Below, piece by piece: positions 18,301 through 20,816 of a stretch of 20,816 bases of DNA (the stretch's first letter is position 1; each line of letters starts with the position of its first letter). The notes beneath the pieces are model-generated. The model saw only the letters and a list, made by a program, of their open reading frames with translations. It was not told the DNA's origin and ran no database searches. Source of the DNA: an uncultured Acidobacteriota bacterium (GTDB lineage Bacteria > Acidobacteriota > Thermoanaerobaculia > Gp7-AA8); contig CAMPKJ010000064.1 of the NCBI GenBank assembly GCA_946887105.1, positions 1 through 20,816 on the forward strand, in the 5' to 3' direction. Position numbers and translations under genes: made by a program.

Positions 18301-19922
18301 GTGCGGATCACGCGCGGGAACTTCGCGGTCATCGCGTTGAGCGGCGCTGTGGCGAGGCTGTAGCCGAGTCCGAGGAGCTGGAGGTTGGCGGAAACGACGT
18401 CGGGAGCGACGTATTGCGCGTAGTGCGGCAGGATCAACGTCGCCGGCGACAGCGGAATGCCGCTCTCGCTCACGCCCATGTGCAGGCGCACCGACGCGCT
18501 GAGGTTGTCGGTGCTGCCAATCGTTCCGGCGGTCGCGAACACGCGTCCGGTGGCGCCGGAGCGCAGGCGGTACTCGATGAGGCGCATGTCGCCGGCGGGG
18601 ATGGTCAGTGCATCGCTGACCGCGCCGTTGAGGCGGCAGACGTTCGCGCCCGGGTTCACATCGCACGACTCGACGCCGGAAGTGATCGTGACCGTCTGGT
18701 CGGTCGCGCTCATGTTGGTGATGAAGGAGTACGTCGAGTACTCGATCCCCTTGCGCACCGTGTCGGGATGCGAGAAGTTGATGTTGAAGCGCGGGTCGTG
18801 CACGACCACCGCCGCGCTGGGCGTGGCGCGCATCGGCGTGTCGACCTGACCCTCCTGGCGCAGCACCGCGCGCAGGTCGAAGTCGATGCGGTGCGTGCCC
18901 GGCTCGAGTCCTTCGAGCGTCCATTCCGCTTCGCCGCGCGCCTGCGCGACCAGGAACGAGACGCCGGTGGTCGGCTCGACGATCGGCACCGCCTGGCCGA
19001 AGGAAACCTGCGGCTCGGTTTTCACCGTGCGCAGGGCGGTCGGGATCTTGATCGTCGCTTTGAGGTCTTCCAGCCGCGCCGCGCTGCCTTCCGGCGCACC
19101 GTTGGTGACCATCACCGCAACGGCGAAAAATTGATGGAGCACGGCCAGGCTGTTCGGGATGACGATCGCGGCGGGAATGCTGGCCCGCGTCGCGGCCGGG
19201 TTGCGCTCCTTCGCCTCCTGTCCCGGCTCCGGCAGCGTTCCTTCCTCGCCGAACTCCATGGCGATGATCTGCGGCGGCGACCAGCGCGGCGGCTCGAGCA
19301 GTCCGGGCGGCGGCAGCGAATACGGCGTCTCGCTCTTCACCGGCTGCACTTCGTGCGTGCGCGGGTCGATGATCACCGGAAACGGGATGACGATGGTCTG
19401 GCCGTCGATGATGAACGTGAAGGAGTATTCGTAGACGTCGTAGTTGCGCGCGTCGACCGTGATCCCGCGCTTGCGCAGCTCGTCGGCGGAGAGCTGCTTC
19501 ACGGTGACTTTGGTCTCGAGCAGGTCGGCGACGGTGATCACCGCGGTCGAGGGACTGGCGGACTGCAGGAACGCCCCGTCCTTCATCAGACGCACGTTCT
19601 GAAGGTAATAAACGCCGAGCTGCGGCAGTCCCGGAATCTGAAACTTGTGCCCCGGCGCCGTCGTGAGCTGGATTGGCACCTCGATCCCCGGCCCGGACAG
19701 ATCGCCGACCGCGATCAGCCCCTCCGGGGTCACACCTTCGAAATTCTGTTTGCCGGCGAATTCGGTCTGCACGGTGACTGGGAGGTCGACCGAGGTCGTG
19801 ACGGACGTGGTCACGACGCGCAGCCCCGCGCCCTGGATCCGCAGGGTCGTGCTGGTGATGTTCGCGCGCGCCGTCGCGGTGCCAACGAACATCGCCAGAA
19901 TCAGGAGACAGCGCAGCTTCAT
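3330..19922 (-). CDS. Giant secreted multidomain surface/adhesin-like protein (5530 aa)
   Basis: One uninterrupted frame of 5531 codons. The ATG lies 4 nt after the upstream TGA. There is no clear Shine-Dalgarno, so translation probably depends on reinitiation. The N terminus (MKLRCLLILAMFVGTATARA) is a Sec signal peptide. Residues 21-865 match no family I recognise with confidence; they contain CARDB-like beta stretches and a helix-rich island (about 528-640). Then follow carboxypeptidase-regulatory-like modules (868-2085), two Big_5-like domains (2092-2306), Ig-like domains (2308-2726), a glycine-rich module (2728-3100), more Ig-like domains (3140-3545), three tandem glycine-rich 355-residue modules (3630 to about 4605), Ig/Calx-like repeats (4640-4912), two jelly-roll-like repeats (4920-5248) and two F5/8 type C domains (5250-5522). 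No catalytic motif, sorting signal, transmembrane anchor or beta-barrel is visible. The likely role is an extracellular adhesin or matrix protein, inferred from domain content. Confidence 0.96.
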   Translation of the reverse strand: MKLRCLLILAMFVGTATARANITSTTLRIQGAGLRVVTTSVTTSVDLPVTVQTEFAGKQNFEGVTPEGLIAVGDLSGPGIEVPIQLTTAPGHKFQIPGLPQLGVYYLQNVRLMKDGAFLQSASPSTAVITVADLLETKVTVKQLSADELRKRGITVDARNYDVYEYSFTFIIDGQTIVIPFPVIIDPRTHEVQPVKSETPYSLPPPGLLEPPRWSPPQIIAMEFGEEGTLPEPGQEAKERNPAATRASIPAAIVIPNSLAVLHQFFAVAVMVTNGAPEGSAARLEDLKATIKIPTALRTVKTEPQVSFGQAVPIVEPTTGVSFLVAQARGEAEWTLEGLEPGTHRIDFDLRAVLRQEGQVDTPMRATPSAAVVVHDPRFNINFSHPDTVRKGIEYSTYSFITNMSATDQTVTITSGVESCDVNPGANVCRLNGAVSDALTIPAGDMRLIEYRLRSGATGRVFATAGTIGSTDNLSASVRLHMGVSESGIPLSPATLILPHYAQYVAPDVVSANLQLLGLGYSLATAPLNAMTAKFPRVIRTDVFQRAVDLARAGQRIFITDSKPEEKRDSIAHLALDLLGNGGYELSEWDELRRQEPSGRSAGAAVIRELEANALIDGVTPSLFLDAFARATAHRGGFVAALTEGGATIALRGHASGRRTEHPNEATAWLREIPFSDISRFGDGELALIGRWTEDIDVRVTPSLSGAYQLDLLYPDVTDGRLKRAHFQLDTAVTITLTRGATSLDAIREDGSIAATGSVTTVEPAPLRIAGARQDLHLDEDGHKVSVLFNRPIDVQPGVDLRTQFTGSIDFNRDGVVYDGPRPISAAALQDDRRTVNTTFDHTLSQNATYRIDVAFAGTVTPTIDNDAPAGIVAGKVVKGDNTPIAGVDVTLRQYLPNVLSIDPGGTPQYDVSRSDGAFLFEFVRRQIDAGWTGAYRVEGFSSVHGKTSAEGAVRLPGEVRFVSLQYLGRGAAQGTVRYDDGSIAANVTVTIGSTMFSQLRTSKSDAQGFYRIEDLPVGPLTFSAQDDAGNVTYAANEIATPGQLVTQNLSIFRQPFPGLGKVHGVVRRSDTNAPMGGVHVGVYSQGYGLTDGFTDVNGRFEFDKVPAGFVSVLAEEWAVARQSVAVDLDLKANEVREANLLFLIQPALQFTTLTGEVWRENPLQPGVNERVPGALVKIDGYRVVTADAEGRFTYEELPLVFSNRNITAYDPATQRVKTTVVPTLTEAGPNHVAFFINAFDRGHGKIRVHLLSAGGAPVVGYRVIRPGFPADVLQPVGVGVYELANVSVGSTHEILAVPSGLRPTDGSPDPRPYGDQMAGGRIGVAFNGHIAALTLRLPGEGTVRVKVRSQLDLITPVSITYPVWYEGEQSTVPLTLEQSTEKNGEADRAVFTKIPALTPYQAASAHPQYGYAAAHSQLAYDGALNDHTLQLNTLATVRGTVYAIDGVTPVAGATVTIANGRSDPGSRVTGPDGRFEFTDQPSNTNVTVTAQVTQSEIYRTGFSSARTPVNGGVVENMAVVLRKRGLVDGQVVYKDYKQFDPDNAANNIADDTPNDYSDNAPVPLAKFYLRELDFPNRTFGAPAAPLRTDISGRFVINNVFVGSLRASGWDAGNEELRGDWTGRIDEEGQEAAPKAYIAVTGGLGGVGSAKITVVDPNQSYAQVQNAEVSLYAGGGRAFDFGSTDATGSVQFDELPVGTYTDSANSKALGKTSRSESISVPRDAIGTARLELEFSGTVDGTLKDPENGNAPVPGSHVRLTASNYQTQSSTDVNGAFLFLGVREGSFALDAKDTLTNRRAHEERSLTVLDPHRTVHMLLEPTETLHFAAYLPDDFGNRSEVLAPPLRAEAVQRCYRDLAGARHCEYERQAQGNPIAFENAFEQAGYGVNLWQPGDSSPSISLGGSFPKGSASDPLIYVYPAYGEVRVNVTQGGAPANGAKVVLHGAGKSFTVYTDLTGQVIVRGVRLGGVYVQAESIDGKFTGTASVTLQRQSVPVTASIALGTYAGVTGTVEAEAGGPSIGTRVVATFANQTAEARTDGDGRYTFLGIPTQGSGATIVNLVFIGPDDATVGGSTSRSLQAGDGVVQAPHVKLDATAPQIAGILPADGAIDVSPDASITITFSEPVRAATILPQHFQLIDTDGGAVSCALASSGSTVTMTPLGGLLRSNTLYRVIVSNNVTDISGHRLPSTRGFTFTTSDYAEPRVQKVLPASPIPAATTFEFRFNEPIAESPWLIRVDKLVAPGGSNAAVERQLPAHAFLDPTHMTLFIAPNEAIVAESFYRVTFSGVRDPQGNTLGEQRFHFFSFDEVAPHVVFLAPPSSEQLVSGSEYEIRIELRNGSATGAIASDVKKVEYFTVAADGTETPFAIVQQTPFFAKILGPEAPPSGATLTVGAQAYDASGNRGPKSTITWTVKPNAAPANVLVTPRQPSAYPSSTIGALVTFEDEGSFASVTLTFSIPKNNGTIETANVTQSYTRLANGSWPEVSFSRALPNDAKAGERVTLTATVTDVRGLASAPAAATIDIAADLVPPEILSIAPAADTIFLNADVFVIEAVVSDAETGVETVAFFVDGVSYAMASRVGTTFRSVPVEARAKAEDALVPIVVTAKDFNGNTRSKTHDVLYRGVNDPDAPKVAWICPMDKAALPALANGFALKLRVNVVDEDVRAVTFRVGSQTVTGALISGTQYGATYTFAQTPPAGPLTITAIVEDTVAAHTIELPITLQLVNADFTFTDPKAITAAEAASFHDTTIVLIGSGAVLAPQVPLTLQNLLVLNGARVETLPTTIAREFRLDITTSGVTYVDCDSSVNVSEKGYVGGWVTTSDGVNADVRGRTVGNTNVGGADDTSSGSHAGVGGIGATYGSIFAPTELGAGGGGQSNGVRRGASGGGAVSLVAGTAVFSGAVRADGGNTVGVYWWAGAGGSVRIAADYAAFGPAAIVSANGGDNAAGGGRIAISATTKLDLGTSTIEARGGRPPTSLDGGAGTIFIRRPGQEQGELIVAGWLRPTRPTPLGRIGSGTSTSIAANQLTDLSRTFDRWMIGEELVIGARAYTVTGISADAKSLHTDPADGSLLDVATSQAMPYAGMLAFDKVTAGRYALLAFDEHVSAGGVVDDKSAMTIDPTSAVVLHDEQAQLDISSTPAAGGNVIRETTVGVTYTATAAAGVGEVKLTWSPESTPRIATFASYPITTPATNATLTVPSTTPLGPATLQIAITDRAGRMYAMPSRTFNITENAAPVISSFTIAPDTSIHAGRDVTATVVTSDDIAVKTVAFDAKLNGTSIKTQTFTPNAPGATSIFTVTVAPEVAAGSLTIDVTVGDNFPGRTPTIAQQTVTIRADTVAPQVTIDSPAAGTAYAEGIDKVPVRVTVTDAEVRVKEVSAQFEGLTPVALTPVAGSNEWRADITAPPVDGEQDTPRQLTISAKDYAGNTTVAPPVTLTIKPIIDANAPLLTLNCASSGAMFPAGHAVKIRVTAKPANAQNPLQSVTMSDEDTQTALAVTSLGNDLFEGTFVIPANATDGQLFRVRVTATSSGGAAKDVLTSFTAVLPTVAPIVANLTIDASNTSYDNKTVIVQSGTVTIRGAHTFDRLIVLGGRIEHLAGEKLDIRTTRELYVACDASIDASGRGYAAGQTYPGAIGSVGFAGGSHIGRGGTCCNNASGTTFGSVYRPAEAGGGGYVGTGGGVVRLQAATLHVDGRIAAAGSTNPAGAGGSIWITAARVGGGGSIDVRGGPGSSSPSGGGGALAIEYTDAASVLPSWLHASGASSASNRGGAGSAFIRGPQSTFGDLIVDNGTASNQGTFTELPSLGNGTAQSGTAGAMLVTDRTADVPAYFAGHWVEITRGGTLIGTWRIESASGKIVTLDASALVQPGDTWQGVYRFDTVRVLNASRVDSVDPIRVTGDVVFAAGTTDEQVLRAAITASNAVVSGRVALKTLAADSMTVNAGAVLTHETIGSGIGAGLTLDVTNALIVKGAIDATARGYTLNQTYPGATGSVGFAGGSHIGRGGVCCNHTSGTTFGSVYRPAEAGGGQFDATGGGVLRIRAGTLQVDGAIAATGGSTARAGAGGSIWITVDKIEGSGTIDARGGVPGDGGTGGGGAIAIEYDDPDSNVPSWQHATGAGSTSLRGGAGSTYIRGPQSTFGDLTIDNGTASTPGTTELPSLGSGIAQNGTSGATLVTNRAADVPAYFIGHWIEITRGGTLIGTWRIETVSGKSVTLESSAALQPGDAWQGVYRFDNVRVMNASRMDSVDPIRVTGDVVLNGGTTEELPMRATITGGNVIVNGRVVAKSVVADSMTVNAGAVLTHEKINSGTGGGLTIDVKNALIVKGTIDASARGYAAGQTYPGATASGTAAGGSHLGRGGVSTSGSTFGSIVRPAEAGGGGQSNGIGGGVLRINAGMLQVDGTVAATGESTARGGAGGSIRITANRITGSGTIDARGGAATQGTNGSGGGGAISIAYTDPASVLPLTRASAGTANSATRAGAAGTIFVFNPQSTYGDVTVDNGTLARNHVTQLPSLGDGNAIAGTSGATVVTDRTTDVPAYFAGHWVDIFAPGGALKGTWRIASVNGKSFTFEGTNVDVAAGDRWRGVYLFDNWKQRNAIVESLDDLRAVRDLDFNSSITINDAPVLNESLIATRSGSADLVHGTAGAVTDLHKPIVLTATNVRTGTTATATAASDGSFAIQVVGQVGDTFTLYAIDSYALQARSATITVSGTLQAVDDLASIAVQSSIVPGGTNVTGTVRMLYPVKVAGAGVIALGSSDPDVAAVPATVTIPVGATSATFNVATNNVAADTTITLTATSSTVSRATSLTLLAATSTLAELALDAASVEGGTSINGTVTLGAPAPPGGASVSLSTSDVQLATVPPSVIVPEGATSAAFTIGTYPQNATAIVAITAAYGVTLTRNATVTHCNALATVAPPASIALDATWLDDSLPSGAAQTGDGAFDTAQAARGTSSIRLAGAGVHTFAVTGATGLTAGPNDRLALYALVNPCNRPRQIVVSWKGGTTQYRASWGESRIEPTIAHTIAGALPRGGEWVRLEILGNSLGITGSMSITELSIATQDGEAWFDAIGTSACAIDTAPPPAFNPHEIVWFDDALPLGAAGDPPFEQWDTTQSASGSASHREPLATGWHEHLFENAIEKMPVARGDLLFGYVYLDPCNPPKEVMLQWYDGSSWEHRAYWGDNRITAGSDGSSGRMRVGPLPELGKWVRLEVPAEQVFMEGRSAAGAAFALFDGQAWFDRSGRIPRINIARGKAALQSSGTDAALAVDGVLTTSNSTSFTPQPFWEVDLGTRQAIESLQIHDPLSNLAPFWLLISDSALPDDLAGAKAQAPIAIRLKSEFSFFNLHAAGRYVRIQPEGTTTIQLQEVEIWAPASAAHANLAIGRAAAQSSTSTNANGAEASVDGSLSNNPLTNFEPRPWWQVDLGALREISTISVFKSCCTSPLTNYYVLVSDDPMIGTLEEILLQPTVRAYFSATAPTIFGYPVGQRGRYVRVHVTGSTGLGLAEVQVWSQQPSLLPLSRTGVPER
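3357..4175 (-). other. Two C-terminal F5/8 type C (discoidin) domains
   Basis: Residues about 5250-5372 begin INIARGKAALQSSG and contain PFWEVDLG, a WLLISDS strand and the AGRYVRIQ-to-LQEVEIW ending. Residues about 5378-5522 begin ANLAIGRAAAQSS and contain PWWQVDLG, NYYVLVSDD, RGRYVRVHVTG and LAEVQVWS. These are the hallmarks of discoidin/fucolectin-type domains, which commonly bind glycans or lipids. They lie at the extreme C terminus, as expected for a binding tip. Confidence 0.9.
4179..5165 (-). other. Pair of jelly-roll-like (W-DD / AWFD) repeats
   Basis: Two copies, at residues about 4922-5077 and 5090-5248. Shared features are W[LF]DD[SA]LP near the start, D-T-[AT]-Q-[AS] and G-x-S, NPCN-[RP]-P or DPCNPP, W-x-[GD]-G, YRASWG or HRAYWG, LP-x-x-G-[EK]-WVRLE, and D-G-[EQ]-AWFD at the end. 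I recognise the pattern as recurring in bacterial extracellular proteins but cannot name a family; a carbohydrate-binding jelly roll is the likely fold (inference). Confidence 0.6.
5187..6005 (-). other. Ig-like domain followed by two Calx-beta/Ig-like repeats
   Basis: Residues about 4640-4711 form one Ig-like domain (PIVLTATNVRTGTTATATAA, SDGSFAIQV). Residues about 4712-4912 are two repeats of about 98 residues. Each has a [IV][VE]GGT-x-[VI]-[NT]-GTV strand, a V-P-x-x-V-x-[IV]-P-x-GATSA-x-F strand and a final strand with ITLTATSSTVSRATSLTLL or ITAAYGVTLTRNATVTH. This pattern is common in bacterial extracellular proteins. Confidence 0.65.
6100..9035 (-). repeat. Three tandem in-frame copies of a 1065-bp (355-residue) glycine-rich module
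   Basis: The codon for Gln in QTYPGA recurs at 9035, 7970 and 6905, exactly 1065 bp apart each time (residues 3630, 3985, 4340). Copies A (9035-7971) and B (7970-6906) are full length. Copy C (6905 to about 6100) keeps roughly the first 265 residues before diverging. Shared landmarks in order are GGSHIGRGG, TFGSVYRPAEAGGG, GAGGSIWIT, IDARGG, RGGAGSxFIRGPQSTFGDL, ELPSLG, ADVPAYFxGHWxEITRGGT, LIGTWRIE and WQGVYRFD. Copies A and B also share DSVDPIRVTGDVV and MTVNAGAVLTHE. Similarity is high at the DNA level too (for example 8371-8460 against 7306-7395). The region at 9036-9272 resembles the end of a unit and acts as a leading cap. Confidence 0.95.
9288..10505 (-). other. Ig-like domain block 2
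   Basis: Residues about 3140-3545 hold about four Ig-like domains. Recognisable starts include APVISSFTIAPD, APQVTIDSPAAGT and APLLTLNCASSG, with strands such as ITDRAGR and ISAKDYAGNTTVAPPVTLTI. The block separates the diverged glycine-rich module from the tandem array. Confidence 0.75.
10623..11741 (-). other. Glycine-rich beta-solenoid-like module, diverged copy
   Basis: Residues about 2728-3100. A leading stretch of short beta strands (TIVLIGSGAVLAPQVPLTLQ, LLVLNGARVETL) is followed by glycine-rich turns (SGSHAGVGGIGATYGSIFAP, GAGGGGQSNG, AGAGGSVRIAADY, GAGTIFIRRP). A compact domain follows (RWMIGEELVIGARAYTVTGI). The order of elements matches the three tandem copies at 6100-9035, so this is a fourth, older member placed one Ig block earlier. 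Confidence 0.7.
11745..13001 (-). other. Ig-like domain block 1
   Basis: Residues about 2308-2726 contain about four Ig-like domains, starting near APHVVFLAPP, APANVLVTPR, PPEILSIAPA and APKVAWICPM. Several have the VxDxxxGVETVAFFVDG or AYDASGNRGP signatures of bacterial Ig repeats. Confidence 0.75.
13005..13649 (-). other. Two SbsA-type Ig-like (Big_5-like) domains
   Basis: Residues about 2092-2198 carry the hallmark sequence PADGAIDVSPDASITITFSE, then a NTLYRVIVSNNVTDISGH strand and a GFTFTT end strand. Residues about 2200-2306 repeat it in diverged form (FEFRFNEPIAES, SFYRVTFSGVRDPQGN, FHFFSF). Confidence 0.85.
13668..17321 (-). other. Array of about ten carboxypeptidase-regulatory-like / Cna-B-like modules
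   Basis: Residues about 868-2085 repeat the pattern V-x-G-x-V, then P-[VI]-x-[GN]-[AV]-x-V-x-[LIV], then a T-D-x-x-G-x-[FY]-x-[FI]-x-x-[LV]-P-x-G turn. Clear starts are near residues 871 (GKVVKGDNTPIAGVDVTL), 972 (GTVRYDDGSI), 1061 (GVVRRSDTNAPMGGV), 1153 (GEVWREN), 1436 (GTVYAIDGVTPVAGATVTI), 1527 (GQVVYKDYK), 1736 (GTLKDPENGNAPVPGSHV) and 2005 (GTVEAEAGGPSIG). Weaker copies lie near 1650 and 1924. Such prealbumin-like modules usually serve as rigid extracellular spacers. Confidence 0.85.
17816..17828 (+). repeat. 13-bp dispersed motif, one-mismatch copy in the giant gene
   Basis: AAGGTGTGACCCT differs from the 13-mer only at the last base. It is read on the minus strand as part of VRVTPSLSG, so this copy and the one at 18059 both encode VTPSL. 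Confidence 0.5.
18059..18071 (+). repeat. 13-bp dispersed motif, copy in the giant gene
   Basis: Exact AAGGTGTGACCCC inside the giant gene, read on the minus strand as part of IDGVTPSLF. The adjoining bases on the minus strand, TCCCTTTTCCTA, are unusually pyrimidine-rich and give codons (CTT, CTA) rare by eye in this gene. Confidence 0.65.
19726..19738 (-). repeat. 13-bp dispersed motif, inverted copy in the giant gene
   Basis: GGGGTCACACCTT on the plus strand is the exact reverse complement of AAGGTGTGACCCC. It lies near the start of the giant gene and is read there as part of NFEGVTPEG. Confidence 0.65.
19863..19922 (-). other. Sec signal peptide of the giant protein
   Basis: The first 20 residues (MKLRCLLILAMFVGTATARA) have a short basic start, a hydrophobic core and an A-R-A site before NITS. 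The Cys at position 5 is too early and in the wrong context for a lipobox, so a soluble or surface protein is more likely than a lipoprotein. Confidence 0.85.
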
Positions 19923-19926
19923 GCGG

Positions 19927-20700
19927 TCACTGCGGCCGATCCAGCTCGTCGAGCAGCCGTTGCATGGCCACGGCCTTCGACTCGACGAGTTTTGCTCCCG
20001 GAGGAATGGTCAGGAGATCCAGCGGCGGCAGTTCGTTGCCGACGCGTTTGACGAGGTTTCGCGTTTCGATCGTTTCTCCATCCACCTCGACGCGCACGAC
20101 GTGCTCGAGCGGCAAGCGGTACTCCGCTACGGCGTTTGTGGAAATGCGGCGATCGGCCGGCCGCAAGGAGTCGAGCACCGCGGCGGCACCGGGATCGGCA
20201 CGATGCGGATATCCGATACCCATCAGCGCTTCGACCGCATCGCGGCTCAACTTCTGGCGCGCATCGAACGACACGCGAACGACACGACCGTGGGTGATGG
20301 CCTCGACACCGTCGCCGTCCGATTTCACGCGCCATTCACTGCGATCGGCATGCGGTGCAGTCTTCGCCTGGGCGCGTGCGATCTGCTCGAACTTCGTGAC
20401 GCTGTACGTGCCGGCCGCGAAGTCGATCTCGGTGAGCTCGCCCTTTGAATAGTCAGCGATGGCCGTGCGCCGGCCGCTCACCGAGACGACGCGGCTGCCG
20501 TGACAGTACTCGTCGATGACGGTGACTTTCCCGGATACGGGATCGGAGAGCTCGCGCGTGATGTGCAGCGCTTCCGGAAAGAGGACACGCTCCGCCGCGC
20601 TCGGCGCGAACGCGGGAGCGAGGAGCACCATGGCCCACAGGACGAAGCCTGCAGCCATCTCCACCCGACTCGCGCGCCCGGACGAAGACCGAGTGGCCAC
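19927..20700 (-). CDS. Small exported protein, possibly LolA/DUF4412-like beta fold
   Basis: GTG start at 20700-20698, chosen because AAGGAG lies 6 nt upstream and a signal sequence follows; the product is 257 residues. A basic N terminus (MATRSSSGRASRVE) precedes a hydrophobic segment (MAAGFVLWAMVLLAPAFA), with likely cleavage near PSAA. The mature part has a run of beta strands (VTVIDEYCHGSRVVSVSG, RRTAIADYSKGELTEIDFAA, GTYSVTKFEQI) resembling the order seen in DUF4412/LolA-like periplasmic proteins, followed by a mixed segment ending LLDELDRPQ. The match is by pattern only and may be wrong. It is the first gene of the operon, 4 nt before the giant gene, so it may help export or stabilise the giant protein; that is inference. 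An internal ATG at 20658 is an alternative start but its GGAG abuts the ATG directly. Confidence 0.85.
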   Translation of the reverse strand: MATRSSSGRASRVEMAAGFVLWAMVLLAPAFAPSAAERVLFPEALHITRELSDPVSGKVTVIDEYCHGSRVVSVSGRRTAIADYSKGELTEIDFAAGTYSVTKFEQIARAQAKTAPHADRSEWRVKSDGDGVEAITHGRVVRVSFDARQKLSRDAVEALMGIGYPHRADPGAAAVLDSLRPADRRISTNAVAEYRLPLEHVVRVEVDGETIETRNLVKRVGNELPPLDLLTIPPGAKLVESKAVAMQRLLDELDRPQ

Positions 20701-20706
20701 GAGGGA

Positions 20707-20712
20707 CTCCTT
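20707..20712 (-). promoter_or_regulatory. Ribosome binding site that fixes the GTG start
   Basis: AAGGAG on the minus strand, 6 nt before the GTG at 20700. It is the only strong Shine-Dalgarno at the head of the operon, and it decides for the GTG over the upstream in-frame ATG at 20763, which would place this site inside the coding sequence. Confidence 0.85.
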
Positions 20713-20739
20713 AAATTGTAAATTGCGGACCGGCCGCGC

Positions 20740-20768
20740 ACGATAGCAGCCCGACTTCCACAAAGCAA
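20740..20768 (-). promoter_or_regulatory. Weak candidate sigma-70-type promoter of the operon
   Basis: On the minus strand, TTGCTT (20768-20763), a 17-bp spacer and TATCGT (20745-20740) give 3/6 and 4/6 matches to the -35 and -10 consensus. Transcription would begin near 20733, leaving a leader of about 33 nt with the AAGGAG intact. Both matches are weak. Confidence 0.25.
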
Positions 20769-20770
20769 CA

Positions 20771-20783
20771 AAGGTGTGACCCC
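20771..20783 (+). repeat. 13-bp dispersed motif AAGGTGTGACCCC, upstream copy
   Basis: Exact copy lying between the operon start and the window edge, just upstream of the candidate -35. The same 13-mer occurs at 18059-18071 (same strand) and 19726-19738 (opposite strand), with a 12/13 match at 17816-17828. Confidence 0.7.
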
Positions 20784-20816
20784 CGCTTTACCGCCGGAGC
20801 CTCGTTACCACCCTCC

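Noticed and set aside
20715..20720. TACAAT (minus strand) as a -10 box
   Set aside because: It is only 2 nt upstream of the AAGGAG. Transcription from it would start within the ribosome binding site and remove it, and no -35 lies at the right distance.
20701..20763. Upstream ATG at 20763 as the start of the small exported protein
   Set aside because: It has no Shine-Dalgarno, would bury the AAGGAG inside the gene and would put an unusual 21-residue extension before the signal sequence.

Overview
The window is GC-rich (about two thirds G+C by eye) and is almost entirely filled by one minus-strand operon of exported proteins. Reading from the right edge, it holds a 257-residue exported protein (20700-19927), a giant 5530-residue exported protein (19922-3330), and the first 1111 codons of a third exported protein (3333-1) that runs off the left edge without a stop. 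The genes are packed: a 4-nt gap between the first two, and a 4-nt ATGA overlap between the second and third. No RNA gene, transposase, CRISPR array or metabolic gene is visible.

The giant protein is a chain of extracellular beta modules. In order: a Sec signal peptide; an unrecognised N-terminal region of about 850 residues with one helix-rich stretch; about ten carboxypeptidase-regulatory-like/Cna-B-like modules; two SbsA-type (Big_5-like) Ig domains; an Ig-like block; a glycine-rich beta-solenoid-like module; a second Ig-like block; three tandem copies of a related module with an exact period of 1065 bp (355 residues); a pair of Ig/Calx-beta-like repeats; a pair of WD/AWFD jelly-roll-like repeats; and two F5/8 type C (discoidin) domains at the C terminus. 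No enzyme active site or membrane anchor was seen. The third protein has a signal peptide, a TIG/IPT domain, six NHL repeats (one six-bladed propeller), a second TIG/IPT domain and at least eight Ig-like domains.

The likely theme is a cell-surface or secreted adhesive/matrix system: the giant protein as a long stalk with glycan-binding-type tips, the NHL/Ig protein as a partner, and the small protein as an envelope accessory. This is inference from domain content. The source is probably a Gram-negative bacterium with a large GC-rich genome; Acidobacteriota or Myxococcota would fit, but no phylogenetic marker gene is present.

Beyond the genes, the most notable signals are the exact-period tandem repeat inside the giant gene and a 13-bp motif (AAGGTGTGACCCC). 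The motif occurs three times exactly and once with one mismatch, all in the right-hand 3 kb, both within coding sequence and in the operon's upstream region.
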